Source: an uncultured Kordiimonas sp. (GTDB taxonomy: Bacteria > Pseudomonadota > Alphaproteobacteria > Sphingomonadales > Kordiimonadaceae). From it: DNA of 64,000 nucleotides. Made by a program: the position numbers and the translations under genes. Below, piece by piece: positions 37,501-46,857 of this stretch. Location: assembly GCA_947500295.1 (NCBI GenBank), contig CANMRM010000001.1:930001-994000 (forward strand). Reading direction: 5' to 3'. Under the pieces are notes generated by a model. That model was not told the DNA's origin, did not search any database, and saw only the letters and a list, made by a program, of their open reading frames with translations. The stretch's first letter is position 1. Every line of letters begins with the position of its first letter.

Positions 37501-39012
37501 TTAGTCCAGGTCGAACTTGATCCCCTGCGCCAGCGGCAATTCGCGACTGTAGTTCACTGTCGATGTCTGGCGGCGCATGTAGGCGCGCCATGCGTCAGAA
37601 CCACTTTCGCGGCCGCCGCCGGTTTCTTTCTCGCCGCCGAAGGCGCCACCGATTTCAGCGCCCGATGTGCCGATATTGACATTGGCGATGCCGCAATCCG
37701 ATCCTGCCGTGCTGATAAACTGTTCTGCCTCGCGCACATCTGTGGTGAAGATGCTGCTGGACAGACCCTGCGGCACATTGTTTTGCAGGGCGATGGCTGT
37801 GTCGAGATCAGAGTATTTCACGATGTACAGAATGGGCGCGAAGGTTTCTTCGCACATGCTTGTGGTCTGGCTCGGCATCTCGGCGATAGCGGGTTTGACA
37901 TAATAAGCGCCAGGGTAATCAGCCTCCAGCACACGATCACCACCTGTAATGCTGCCGCCTTCCGCGCGGGCAGCGTCGAGCGCTTTTTGCATGCCACTAA
38001 ATGATGCTTCATCGATCACCGGACCGACCAGCGTGCCGCTTGCAAGTGGGTCGCCGATGCGAATGCCTTCAAAGGCCTTTTTCAGTTTTGGCACCAGCGC
38101 GTCATAAACACTTTCGTGCACGATCAGGCGGCGCGTGGTGGTGCAGCGCTGTCCCGCCGTACCGACCGCACCAAAAACGATGCCAGGAATGGCCATGTCG
38201 AGGTCTGCGCTTGGTGCGACGATGATGGCATTGTTGCCGCCGAGTTCCAGCAGGCATTTGCCGAAGCGGGCTGCAACGCGCGGGCCGACTTCGCGGCCCA
38301 TGCGGGTGGAACCGGTCGCGGACACAAGGGCAATGCGCGGGTCGTCAACCATCTGTTCGCCGACATCTTTCATACCGATAATCACGCTCGACAAACCGTC
38401 TGGTGCATCGTCACCGAATTTCTCGACTGCGCGCTCAAACAGCGCCTGACAGGCAAGAGCGGTCATGGGTGTTTTTTCGGACGGTTTCCATACGCACGGG
38501 TCGCCGCACACAATTGCAAGCGCTGTGTTCCAGGACCAGACGGCGACGGGGAAGTTGAACGCCGAGATGATGCCGACAGGACCAAGCGGCTGCCAGTATT
38601 CCCGCATGTGATGACCGGGGCGCTCCGACGCGATGGTCAGGCCATGTAGTTGGCGCGAGAGGCCAACGGCAAATTCGCAGATGTCGATCATCTCCTGAAC
38701 TTCGCCTTTGCCTTCTTCAAGGATTTTGCCGCATTCAGCGGTCACAAGCGCACCCAGCGCATCCTTGTGCGTCCTGAGCTCTTCCCCGAGCAGGCGCACC
38801 AATTCGCCGCGCCGCGGGGCAGGTACTTCCCGCCACTTGAGGAAGGCGGACTGCGCCGCAGAAATTTTCGCGTCTACCGATGAACGATCATCCGTTTTGA
38901 CGGCGCCGATTTCGTTTCCGTCAATGGGTGATGATACTGCGAGGTCACCGCCGGAAAAACGGCTTGGGTCCAGATCCATCTGGGTGAGGATGTCAGTGAC
39001 ACGGTTTTTCAT
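37501..39012 (-). CDS. amaB: ALDH7-type aldehyde dehydrogenase (2-aminoadipate semialdehyde / piperideine-6-carboxylate dehydrogenase)
   Basis: This 503-residue NAD-dependent dehydrogenase has the catalytic Cys290 in GTAGQRCTTTRRL and the general base Glu256 in CLLELGGNNA. The C-terminal stretch NIGTSGAEIGGAFGGEKETG, followed by a GGRESGSDAW segment and TSTVNYSRELPLAQGIKFD, is characteristic of antiquitin/ALDH7, which oxidises alpha-aminoadipic semialdehyde to 2-aminoadipate in lysine degradation. It is the last gene of a minus-strand operon after the ThDP enzyme (45-bp gap) and a lysine-dehydrogenase-like gene. The substrate is inferred from the family and context. Confidence 0.9.
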   Translation of the reverse strand: MKNRVTDILTQMDLDPSRFSGGDLAVSSPIDGNEIGAVKTDDRSSVDAKISAAQSAFLKWREVPAPRRGELVRLLGEELRTHKDALGALVTAECGKILEEGKGEVQEMIDICEFAVGLSRQLHGLTIASERPGHHMREYWQPLGPVGIISAFNFPVAVWSWNTALAIVCGDPCVWKPSEKTPMTALACQALFERAVEKFGDDAPDGLSSVIIGMKDVGEQMVDDPRIALVSATGSTRMGREVGPRVAARFGKCLLELGGNNAIIVAPSADLDMAIPGIVFGAVGTAGQRCTTTRRLIVHESVYDALVPKLKKAFEGIRIGDPLASGTLVGPVIDEASFSGMQKALDAARAEGGSITGGDRVLEADYPGAYYVKPAIAEMPSQTTSMCEETFAPILYIVKYSDLDTAIALQNNVPQGLSSSIFTTDVREAEQFISTAGSDCGIANVNIGTSGAEIGGAFGGEKETGGGRESGSDAWRAYMRRQTSTVNYSRELPLAQGIKFDLD

Positions 39013-39057
39013 GGTTTTCTTCCCTTTTTGGCGATTTTCACGCCTTTTTTGAGCGGT

Positions 39058-40737
39058 TTATGTCTGTTTTTTGAGGCTGGAGAGCGTAGTCGTTGGTGAA
39101 ATTGCTTCAGGATCAACGATGATTTCTATCAGCGCAGGCGTATCGGCATTGATCGCCTTGTCGAGCGCGGCAGCGAATTCTTCGGTTTTTTCCACTCGCA
39201 AGCCGAGTGCACCAAAGGAGCGCGCAAGCGCAACGAAATCGGGGTTGGTAAGGTCGGTGCCCGACACCCGGTCCGGATACTCCCGTTCCTGATGCATGCG
39301 GATGGTACCGAGCATGCTGTTGTTAAATATAAGGAATACCACGTTGGCGCGGTAGCGTGCCGCTGTCGCCAGTTCCATTACGCTCATCATAAAGCAACCG
39401 TCACCCGCCAGGGCAATCACTGGCGCGTCGGGCCTGGCGATTTTTGCGGCGATAGCGGCCGGCACACCGTAGCCCATGGCGCCGGAGGTTGGCGCAAGCT
39501 GGGTGCCAAAGGCCCGGTACTGATAAAATCGGTGCAGCCAGGCGGCATAGTTGCCGGCACCGTTGCACATGACTGTCTTGGCGGGCAGCTGTGTTCGCAT
39601 ATGGGCGTACAGCTCGGAAAGCTGGACGTCTCCGGGGTTTTTCACCGGCGTGATCCACGCTTCATACTCGGCGCGTGCTTCTTTGGTGCGCGCGGACCAA
39701 TCGCCTTTGGGTGTGAGCTTCAAACCGGCGAGCAGAGGCGCAAGAGTTGTCGGCGCCGCATTGATCGCGAGCGTTGGTTGATACACCCGGCCAAGCTCCT
39801 CTGCGCCCTGATGGACATGGATCAGCGTTTGTTCCGGTACCGGAACATTAAGTCGTGCATACCCGCCGGTCGTCATTTCCCCAAGCCGGGGCCCAAGCAC
39901 CAACAGCAGGTCAGCACCCTGCATGCGCTTGATCAGTGCCGGGTTGGCACCGATGCCCATGTCGCCAACATAGTTTGGATGCCTGTTGTCAAATCTGTCC
40001 TGGCACCGGAAAGAAACACACACCGGCAGGCCATTGTTTTCAATGAAACGCCGCACGTTCTCAACGGACCTTTCGTCCCATCCACTGCCGCCCAGCATCA
40101 CCAGTGGCTGCTCTGCATTTTCAAGCAGGCGCTTCATTTCTGCCAGGTCACCTGTGCCCGGATGTGCTTTTGCTGCCATGTAGGGAACCGACGACTCCTT
40201 TGGGCACAGGCTTGTAAGCATGTCTTCGGGCAACGCGAGCGCAACGGGGCCGGGCCGCCCGGACGTCGCAACCCGGAACGCGCGGCCGACGTATTCCGCA
40301 ATACGCGACGCGTCGTTGATCTCGGCTGTCCATTTGGTGACCTCGGAGAGATAACGTCGGTAGTCGATTTCCTGAAAGGCCTCGCGTTCCACTTGGTCGG
40401 ATGCCACCTGTCCGATGAGCATGATCATCGGCGTACTGTCCTGAAAGGCCGTATGCAGACCAATGGAGGCATGTGTCGCACCCGGGCCTCGGGTCACGAA
40501 GCAGATGCCGGGTTCACCGGTCAGCTTGCCGTGCGCCTCAGCCATGTTGGCCGCACCAGCTTCGTGGCGGCAGGTGATGAACTGCAGCGCCTTCGATGCA
40601 TCATGCATTGCATCCAGCGCTGCCAGGTAGCTTTCGCCCGGTACGCCAAACGCGAGGGTCGCGCCGTTGTCAACCAGCGCTTGAATGAGCGCCTGTCCGC
40701 CCGTCACCAATCCTGATTGTTTCAAATCTTCTGCCAT
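39058..40737 (-). CDS. Thiamine-diphosphate enzyme, acetolactate synthase large-subunit-like
   Basis: The 559-residue protein has the three domains of the ThDP decarboxylase/carboligase family. The activating Glu is near residue 35 in AFGVPGESYLAAL. The ThDP/Mg motif is GDGCFMMSVMELATAARYRA with NN about 27 residues on. It is shorter than AHAS catalytic subunits, and no small subunit gene adjoins it, so branched-chain synthesis is unlikely. Placed between a lysine dehydrogenase-like gene and ALDH7, it may act on a keto acid in lysine or amino acid breakdown. That role is inference only. Confidence 0.8.
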   Translation of the reverse strand: MAEDLKQSGLVTGGQALIQALVDNGATLAFGVPGESYLAALDAMHDASKALQFITCRHEAGAANMAEAHGKLTGEPGICFVTRGPGATHASIGLHTAFQDSTPMIMLIGQVASDQVEREAFQEIDYRRYLSEVTKWTAEINDASRIAEYVGRAFRVATSGRPGPVALALPEDMLTSLCPKESSVPYMAAKAHPGTGDLAEMKRLLENAEQPLVMLGGSGWDERSVENVRRFIENNGLPVCVSFRCQDRFDNRHPNYVGDMGIGANPALIKRMQGADLLLVLGPRLGEMTTGGYARLNVPVPEQTLIHVHQGAEELGRVYQPTLAINAAPTTLAPLLAGLKLTPKGDWSARTKEARAEYEAWITPVKNPGDVQLSELYAHMRTQLPAKTVMCNGAGNYAAWLHRFYQYRAFGTQLAPTSGAMGYGVPAAIAAKIARPDAPVIALAGDGCFMMSVMELATAARYRANVVFLIFNNSMLGTIRMHQEREYPDRVSGTDLTNPDFVALARSFGALGLRVEKTEEFAAALDKAINADTPALIEIIVDPEAISPTTTLSSLKKQT

Positions 40738-40765
40738 GACTTTCCCCTGGGGAGCCGGGCTGAGA

Positions 40766-41860
40766 TCAGGCCCGAACCTCTACAGAACGGGCATAGGCGG
40801 AACCAAACCGGTTTTCAATGAAATCGTTGAAATTGGCATCTTCCTGTCGCACGAAGCCTTTCTGCGGCAACTTTCCTGCGGCAACCAGGTCAAGCATGGT
40901 GCAGATGCCGGATGCTGTCGTGATCTGGATCGCGCTCCAGCGCTTGCCTGCAATGTCCTGAGCATACACTTTGTGAGCATAGCTTTCCTGCATGAAGCGG
41001 CCGTTTTTCTCACCTGAAACGTTGACAAAAATAAGCACCACATCCTGCATTGTTACCGGCAGCGCGTGTTCGAAGATGTCTTTCATCAGGTCGCGGCGTT
41101 CGTTAAGGCGCAAGTCCTGGAGCAACAGCTTGAGGATGTCGCGGTGACCCGGGTAGCGAACCGTCCTGTAGTTCAGGTTGTTTACCTTGCCGTCCAGCGT
41201 CTCACACAGGGTGCCAAGCCCACCTGATGTGTTGAAAGCTTCATACTCGATGCCGTCGAGACTGAAGCGTTCAAGCTCCTCAAGCGCGGGCACTTCCATT
41301 TGCATGCCGCCAACAATGGCTTCGCAGGGGTTGCAATATTCGTTGATCAGGCCGTCAGTGGACCAGGTCAGGTTGTACTTGAGTGAGTTCGATGGATACT
41401 TTGGCAGGGCGCCGACCCGCATATGAACATTGTGGAGCGTGTCAAAGTGCTTCGCGAGATCATAGGCTACAATTGAAATGAAGCCGGGCGCCAGCCCACA
41501 CTGGGGCACAAAAGCACTTTCACTATCGACGGCGAGGGCCTTGGTAAGCCGGGTGGACTCCACGTCTTCCGTAAGGTCAAAATAATGTGCTCCCGCACGT
41601 TTCGCCGCTGGCGCAATCAAGCGGGTCATTTCGTAAGGGCAGGCGGAAAGAACAGCGAACTTGTCTTTGAGGGCGCCGTCAAGAGCCGCGGTGTTGGTGA
41701 CATCCAGATGCAGCGTGTTGATATTATCGCTTTTGGGAACACGGGCCAGTGCAGCATCGTTCACGTCGGCAACGGTCACCTTATAGTCGCCAGACTCAGA
41801 TAGCAGCGTTGCAATCATTTCGCCGATCTTGCCGGCACCCATTAACAAAACATCTTGCAT
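40766..41860 (-). CDS. Saccharopine/lysine dehydrogenase family protein, probable lysine 6-dehydrogenase
   Basis: A 364-residue protein is read from an ATG at 41860 (GAGGGA 8 bases upstream). The N-terminal Rossmann motif is LLMGAGKIGEMIATLL, and the C-terminal domain has the saccharopine reductase look (APGFISIVAYDLAKHFD, SGGLGTLCETLDGKV). The length and fold fit bacterial lysine 6-dehydrogenase, which converts L-lysine to piperideine-6-carboxylate, the substrate of the ALDH7 enzyme encoded in the same operon. A saccharopine dehydrogenase is the alternative, but no lysine-oxoglutarate reductase partner is present. It is the first gene of the operon and diverges from an Lrp-type regulator. 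Confidence 0.8.
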   Translation of the reverse strand: MQDVLLMGAGKIGEMIATLLSESGDYKVTVADVNDAALARVPKSDNINTLHLDVTNTAALDGALKDKFAVLSACPYEMTRLIAPAAKRAGAHYFDLTEDVESTRLTKALAVDSESAFVPQCGLAPGFISIVAYDLAKHFDTLHNVHMRVGALPKYPSNSLKYNLTWSTDGLINEYCNPCEAIVGGMQMEVPALEELERFSLDGIEYEAFNTSGGLGTLCETLDGKVNNLNYRTVRYPGHRDILKLLLQDLRLNERRDLMKDIFEHALPVTMQDVVLIFVNVSGEKNGRFMQESYAHKVYAQDIAGKRWSAIQITTASGICTMLDLVAAGKLPQKGFVRQEDANFNDFIENRFGSAYARSVEVRA

Positions 41861-41995
41861 AGGAAATTCCCTCAATCCGCCGCGCCCATGCGGCCCTGTG
41901 TCGAAACCAATAACGCCCCACCCCGAAGCGCCGGTGCCTACGATACGGCAATCAACCAGCAAAATGAAGGCGCACTATGCACAAGATGTATGAAT

Positions 41996-42031
41996 TTATT
42001 TTACATAATAACGGAAATACCGATAAAATAA
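41996..42031. promoter_or_regulatory. AT-rich inverted repeat in the divergent Lrp/lysine-operon region
   Basis: TTATTTTA (41996-42003) and TAAAATAA (42024-42031) are perfect inverted arms 20 bases apart, ending 3 bases before the regulator ATG. Position and AT-richness suit an Lrp/AsnC-type operator controlling its own gene and the divergent operon. This was found by eye. Confidence 0.5.
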
Positions 42032-42034
42032 CGG

Positions 42035-42466
42035 ATGGATAAAATCGATACACAGCTGCTGCATGTCCTGCGGGACAATGCACGCATTTCACTCAGCTCG
42101 CTGTCGCGTGTTCTCGGGCTGTCCAGGTCAACGGTTCAGGACCGGATGACCAAACTCGAACGCCGAGGCATCATTGCGGGTTACACTGTTCGCCTGGGCC
42201 AGGATGTTGCCGCTCGCGAAATCAGGGCTCAGGTCATGCTGAAGATTGTGCCGAAAGCGCTGGATGAAGTCGTTGCTTTCTGCCGCCGGCAACCTGCTGT
42301 TGTTGCTCTGCATACCATATCCGGGGAATTTGATATGGCTGCAATGCTGCGGTCGGATACAACGGCAGCGCTGGATGAAACGATCGACGCGATCGGCCTT
42401 CTTAAAGGTGTTGAACGCACCCAGACGAGCGTAATTCTCTCGACCAAATTCGAACGGGCCTCATGA
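42035..42466 (+). CDS. Lrp/AsnC-family transcriptional regulator
   Basis: This 143-residue protein has an N-terminal helix-turn-helix (IDTQLLHVLRDNARISLSSL, then VLGLSRSTVQDRMTKLERRGII) and a C-terminal RAM ligand-binding domain (AVVALHTISGEFDMAAMLRSD). Members bind amino acids as octamers. Divergence from the lysine-degradation operon makes lysine or an intermediate a plausible ligand. The length matches the family. Confidence 0.9.
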   Translation: MDKIDTQLLHVLRDNARISLSSLSRVLGLSRSTVQDRMTKLERRGIIAGYTVRLGQDVAAREIRAQVMLKIVPKALDEVVAFCRRQPAVVALHTISGEFDMAAMLRSDTTAALDETIDAIGLLKGVERTQTSVILSTKFERAS

Positions 42467-42574
42467 AGTGACGAACCCTTCACCCAAGCGTGAAAAAGGG
42501 TGAATGGAATGATGGACGCCTGCCATTCTAAATAATGGCTAGCGTGATACGAGAAATTTGCTAAGAGTAGCTTT

Positions 42575-43513
42575 GTGACTGACGTAAAATTCCAAAACAA
42601 GGGGCTGGTACCAAGCCCCCTTGCCGCAGAAGCCCTGCGCGCAAAAGCCGTATACGGCGTTCCGATTTCTGTGGCGGACGGCATTGATGTTATCCTTGCC
42701 GACAACGCAAAGGATTATACCGGCCCCGGCACCAACACGTACCTTGTGGGTCATGAAAACCTGTGGATTATTGACCCGGGACCTGATGATGCGGAGCATC
42801 TTGACGCTGTGGTTGCTGCAGTTGCGGGGCGACAGGTTAGTGGCATTCTTGTCACCCACAACCATCTTGACCACAGTCCGGCTGCAACGCCGCTCAAGGA
42901 GCTTCTGCAGGCGCCTGTGTATGGTTTTGGTGGTTTGCCGGAAGAAATTTTGCACGAAAGCGATGAGGACATCGACCCGCATTTTGTGCCGGACCGCGCG
43001 CTTATGGGGGGTGAAACCATTGGTGCTGGCACTTGGCGACTTCAGGTGCTGCACATACCCGGACATTTCCCTAACCATTTGTGTTACTGGTTACCGGAAG
43101 CGGGTATCGTGTTTTCTGGCGATCATGTCATGGGTTGGTCCACAACCGTTATCGTACCGCCTCTCGGCAATCTGATCGATTATCTGGACAGTCTGGACGT
43201 GATCGGCCGCACCGGTGCAGAACGCCTGATGCCAAGTCATGGTGATCCGGTTGATAATGCTGCGGCTCGCATTGAGGAAATTCGCGCCCACCGCATGATG
43301 CGGCAAGAGCAGGTCGAAGACTGCCTGCATCGAGGTATTACCGAGCCTGTTAAAATTGTTGCCGAACTCTACGAAGGTCTGACGCCCAGACTTCTCAAGG
43401 CAGCTGAAGGCTGCGTCGCGGCGCATATCGAGCTTTATGAAGCGCGCCGTGCTCAGGCTGAACGGTTTGAACTTTCAAGCGCTTCACCGCGAATCCGACA
43501 CGTGTTTCGGTAA
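42575..43513 (+). CDS. Metallo-beta-lactamase-fold hydrolase (LACTB2/glyoxalase II-like)
   Basis: A 312-residue protein is read from a GTG at 42575. The metal motif THNHLDHS, then HIPGHFPNHLCYW and FSGDHVMGW, and MPSHGDPVDNA fit the MBL fold. A C-terminal helical domain (EEIRAHRMMRQEQVEDCL, then GLTPRLLKAAEGCVAAHIELYEA) is like that of human LACTB2. The substrate is unknown: glutathione thioester and RNA activities both occur in the group. It is followed 15 bases later by a YheT-like hydrolase. Confidence 0.85.
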   Translation: MTDVKFQNKGLVPSPLAAEALRAKAVYGVPISVADGIDVILADNAKDYTGPGTNTYLVGHENLWIIDPGPDDAEHLDAVVAAVAGRQVSGILVTHNHLDHSPAATPLKELLQAPVYGFGGLPEEILHESDEDIDPHFVPDRALMGGETIGAGTWRLQVLHIPGHFPNHLCYWLPEAGIVFSGDHVMGWSTTVIVPPLGNLIDYLDSLDVIGRTGAERLMPSHGDPVDNAAARIEEIRAHRMMRQEQVEDCLHRGITEPVKIVAELYEGLTPRLLKAAEGCVAAHIELYEARRAQAERFELSSASPRIRHVFR

Positions 43514-43528
43514 AATGGACCAGCCGCT

Positions 43529-44524
43529 ATGGAGCTGATTGGTCGGGGCATTCAAAATTTTTTGGCTGACCACGATCTGCCGGCTTTTAAAGCGCGGGCT
43601 CCCTGGCTCGGCGGTGACCTGCAGACGCTTCGAAACAGTTTTGTTGGTGGGCCCACCATACTTGAGGCAGATGAGCGTCTTGCTGCTCCGATAGATGTAG
43701 GAGCGATCAGTATCGCTGTCAATTTCCCCGACACGCACCCCGCCGTGGACCGTTTGCTGTTGCTTGTGCATGGATTGGGGGGCTCGGAAGACAGCACCTA
43801 CATGGTCACTGCGGCGCATCATTTTCTGGCACAGGGTTACACGGTCGCGCGCATGAATTACCGGGGAGTAGGCCCCTCCCGCGCGTTGTCTGAGCCCCCG
43901 TACAGTGCCGGTCTCACCAGCGACCTGCGAGCGGTGCTTCGATGGCTGCACAAAAAGTGGCCAGGTTCCGACATATGCCTTATGGGGTTTTCACTGGGTG
44001 GACAATTGAGCTTGCGCATGCTGGGCGAAGGCGACGTGCCGCACGGTCTGGCGGCCTGTGTTAGTGTTTCTGCGCCGCTCGATCTTGCGACCAGCCAAAG
44101 GAAACTGGAACGAAAGCGTAACTTTGCCTACTCGCGTTACGTCGTGAACAACATGAGGAATGATTTACGGGGCCTGACGCACCCGAAGGTGCAGGTGGAC
44201 CCTGTCCTTCTGACGAGCGTACTTGCTTTTGACGAGTATGTTATTGCGCCGGTATTTGGTTTTCAGGATGCGGCTGACTATTACGCCCGGGTTTCCTCAT
44301 TGCCGCTTGTTGGTGACATCTCGGTGCCAACCCTTGCGGTTCATGCTGCGGATGATCCCTGGATACCGGTGGAGGATTATCATCGTGCTCTCTGGCCAGA
44401 GGATGCGCCCGCTGGCGCCCTGATCGCCTCTTCAGGAGGACATGTCGGATTCCACAGCCGCGGCGACCTCGTGCCGTGGCATGAACGCGTCGCGGCAAGC
44501 TTCTTTAACCGTGCCGTGCTCTGA
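43529..44524 (+). CDS. YheT-family alpha/beta hydrolase
   Basis: In this 331-residue protein the nucleophile is in MGFSLGGQLSL. The acid is in VHAADDPWIP, the His in SSGGHVGFHS, and VHGLGGSEDSTYM forms the oxyanion region. MNYRGVGPSR is diagnostic of the YheT/ABHD1-3 group of lipid or ester hydrolases. The substrate is unknown. It probably shares a transcript with the preceding MBL-fold gene. Confidence 0.88.
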   Translation: MELIGRGIQNFLADHDLPAFKARAPWLGGDLQTLRNSFVGGPTILEADERLAAPIDVGAISIAVNFPDTHPAVDRLLLLVHGLGGSEDSTYMVTAAHHFLAQGYTVARMNYRGVGPSRALSEPPYSAGLTSDLRAVLRWLHKKWPGSDICLMGFSLGGQLSLRMLGEGDVPHGLAACVSVSAPLDLATSQRKLERKRNFAYSRYVVNNMRNDLRGLTHPKVQVDPVLLTSVLAFDEYVIAPVFGFQDAADYYARVSSLPLVGDISVPTLAVHAADDPWIPVEDYHRALWPEDAPAGALIASSGGHVGFHSRGDLVPWHERVAASFFNRAVL

Positions 44525-44669
44525 CGACAGACAATAGCTAAAATTTGAACCATATTGTTGGCGTTCGTTGACGAATTCCTCAGCTTCTTGTGAGAATTTA
44601 AGGCATGCGCTTATGGGGGCCGCTGCTCCTGTCGCGTGAAAGTTTTTGGCTTTGTTTAGAGGGACGGGC

Positions 44670-45620
44670 ATGGAACTGTCGATGGCGAGCTTGGTTAATT
44701 CGACGCGGATTGAGAAGATCCTGCTGGCGAAGAAGGTCGGGCAGTTTTTGGCTATTGACCAAGCCGATGTAGAGCGCCGGACCGTGGAGAATGTTGCCCG
44801 TGTTCTCGCTCAGGATGTTTCCCGGCAAGTGCGCGGCGTTCTGGCCTATGAGCTTCGGCGCTGCACCCGGCTCTCGCGAGACCTTGCAAGAAAGATAGCA
44901 ACAGACATCGAAGAGGTATCAGGCCCTTTCCTGCAGGCGACCAGGGTTTTTGATGAAGATACCCTGGCAAAGCTGATCCCTGAGCTTGAGGATACGGTCC
45001 GTGCCTGGATTGCGCGCCGTGATGATCTTTCAGACGGTCTTATTCAGGCTCTGGCAAAAAGCGGGCAAGAGGCCAGCATGACGGCTATGCTGCGCAACGA
45101 CCTGATTGAACTCCCCGAGACTGCGTGTGACATCGTCATTGACCGCTACGGGGAAAATCGCCGCCTGATGGACCATATGGGTGCTCGCAAGGACCTGACG
45201 CTGGTGATCGTTGAGCGCATCATTGAAAAAGTGTCTGATCATTTTCGCCGGTTACTTGTTGACCATTACTATCTTGAAGAAAGTGTCGCCGCTGACCTGT
45301 CAGGTGCCAGCGCTTACGACGTGATGTGGCAGCAGGTCCGCGATGCCACCACGGCCCAAATCCATGCCTTTGTCACCGACTTACGTGTTAACAGGCGACT
45401 GACCCATCAGACCGTCGTGGAAATGGCGGACAGGGGCTGCATAAAGTTCATGGAAAGTGCGCTCGCTCTTCAGACCGGACAGACGATAGACAGCATAAAG
45501 CAGATCCTGTCGCTTAGCGACTGTAAGGCATTTGTCCGTTTGATGAAAAAAGCAAATGTTCCGGACGCGCTGGCTCCCAGATACCTGGGGCTGGCGAAAG
45601 CGCAGCTTCAAGCCGCTTAA
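44670..45620 (+). CDS. DUF2336 protein, first of two tandem copies
   Basis: A 316-residue protein is read from the ATG at 44670 (AGAGGGA about 7 bases upstream). It is almost entirely helical. VENVARVLAQDVSRQVRGVLAYELRR, DLARKIATDIEEVSGPFL, LSDGLIQALAKSGQEASMTAML and LMDHMGARKDLTLVIVERII are the repeated helix pairs of DUF2336, a HEAT-like alphaproteobacterial family. The role is not known; some members are linked to surface or cell-cycle regulation. The next gene is a close paralogue. Confidence 0.85.
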   Translation: MELSMASLVNSTRIEKILLAKKVGQFLAIDQADVERRTVENVARVLAQDVSRQVRGVLAYELRRCTRLSRDLARKIATDIEEVSGPFLQATRVFDEDTLAKLIPELEDTVRAWIARRDDLSDGLIQALAKSGQEASMTAMLRNDLIELPETACDIVIDRYGENRRLMDHMGARKDLTLVIVERIIEKVSDHFRRLLVDHYYLEESVAADLSGASAYDVMWQQVRDATTAQIHAFVTDLRVNRRLTHQTVVEMADRGCIKFMESALALQTGQTIDSIKQILSLSDCKAFVRLMKKANVPDALAPRYLGLAKAQLQAA

Positions 45621-45822
45621 AATCGCCATATTGTTTCCGAAAATGTAACACTGTTTCGCGTATCGGCTGTTGAGAGGCGTATCTTCTAAACGGCTAAATA
45701 CCGAAAAATTAATAAAAATTTTACCAAGAGATTCACTAAATGGTTAGGTGTTTGAGGCAAGCTGGACCCTTCGCGATCTGGGGGTCGGGAGTCCTTTAGT
45801 TAGGGAGTTCGATATCTTGAGT

Positions 45823-46758
45823 ATGGATCCGCTGAAAATGGTGAATGCGGACACACTTGAAAAAGTTGTGCTCACACGGCGCGTGTCGGACTTTTTGCAT
45901 CGGTCGGACGATCAGGAACAGCGCGCGGTCATCGAGAATGTTGCCCGGGCTCTAGCCCAGGACGTGGCAACCAAGGTTCGCGAAGCGCTGGCGTTTGAAC
46001 TGCGTACCTGTCCTTATCTGCCGCACGATCTTGCCGCCAAGATTGCGTCTGACGTGGAAAGCGTTGCAGGACCCTTTCTGGCTTCAACCACGGTTTTTTC
46101 GGACAGTCAGCTGGCAGGTCTTGTTCCCCATCTGGAAGAACATGCACATGTTACGATCGCCCGGCGCAAAAACCTGGGTGAGAGCACGTGTGAAGCGATT
46201 GTCACTTTCGGGTCCGAAAAAAGTGTGAGCTTTCTGGTGCGCAACGATACCGCACCACTGAACGAATCGGTGCTTTCAAGGATTGTGAAACGCTTTCCCG
46301 AGCGACAGACGCTCATGGATCAGTTGGGAGCAAGGCCCGAATTGCCGCTGTCCATTGTCACGGCGATTGTTGACAAAGTTTCAGACACCTACCGTAGCCT
46401 GCTGGAGGGCCAGTACGGCGTTTCGGCTGATGTTTCCGACAATGTTATGCGTACGGCGGCATCAAAGACCACATGGGTGATGATCGAACAGGCAAGCGCC
46501 CGTCAGGTCCATGCCTATGTTGGCGATCTGAGAGCGCAGAAGCGCCTGACGATAGACCTGATGCTTGATATGGCGGAGAAAGGCAGCATTGCCTTTCTTG
46601 AAAGCGCGCTGGCGTTTCGTTCAGGTCTGACGCTTTCCGCCGCGAAAGACATGCTGCATTCCGGTGACGGGACCCTGTTTGTTGCCCTGATGAAACAGGC
46701 AGACATCAGCAAGGCCGATGCGCATACCATTCTGCAGGTGCTTAAAGCCAACGCCTGA
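45823..46758 (+). CDS. DUF2336 protein, second of two tandem copies
   Basis: A protein of about 311 residues is read from the ATG at 45823. A TTG at 45817 has a better-placed AGGGAG, and a GTG at 45748 would add 25 residues. It aligns with the preceding gene over its whole length: ENVARALAQDVATKVREALAFELRTC, DLAAKIASDVESVAGPFL, LMDQLGARPELPLSIVTAIVDKVSD. The start is set where the paralogue starts. The about 200-bp gap between copies is AT-rich and contains no gene, so each copy may have its own promoter. Confidence 0.82.
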   Translation: MDPLKMVNADTLEKVVLTRRVSDFLHRSDDQEQRAVIENVARALAQDVATKVREALAFELRTCPYLPHDLAAKIASDVESVAGPFLASTTVFSDSQLAGLVPHLEEHAHVTIARRKNLGESTCEAIVTFGSEKSVSFLVRNDTAPLNESVLSRIVKRFPERQTLMDQLGARPELPLSIVTAIVDKVSDTYRSLLEGQYGVSADVSDNVMRTAASKTTWVMIEQASARQVHAYVGDLRAQKRLTIDLMLDMAEKGSIAFLESALAFRSGLTLSAAKDMLHSGDGTLFVALMKQADISKADAHTILQVLKANA

Positions 46759-46857
46759 CCGAAGGGCAAGTTGTGCAACTCCTGACAATTTAATTGAGCC
46801 AGGGTTTAACGGGCGGCGCGCACGCCGCCCCTCACCGAGGTGACCATGGCTGCGGGT

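Noticed and set aside
39292-40716. 474-codon plus-strand open frame
   Set aside because: It lies entirely antisense to the ThDP enzyme, whose motifs are clear. The frame has no family likeness and is an effect of GC-rich codon use.
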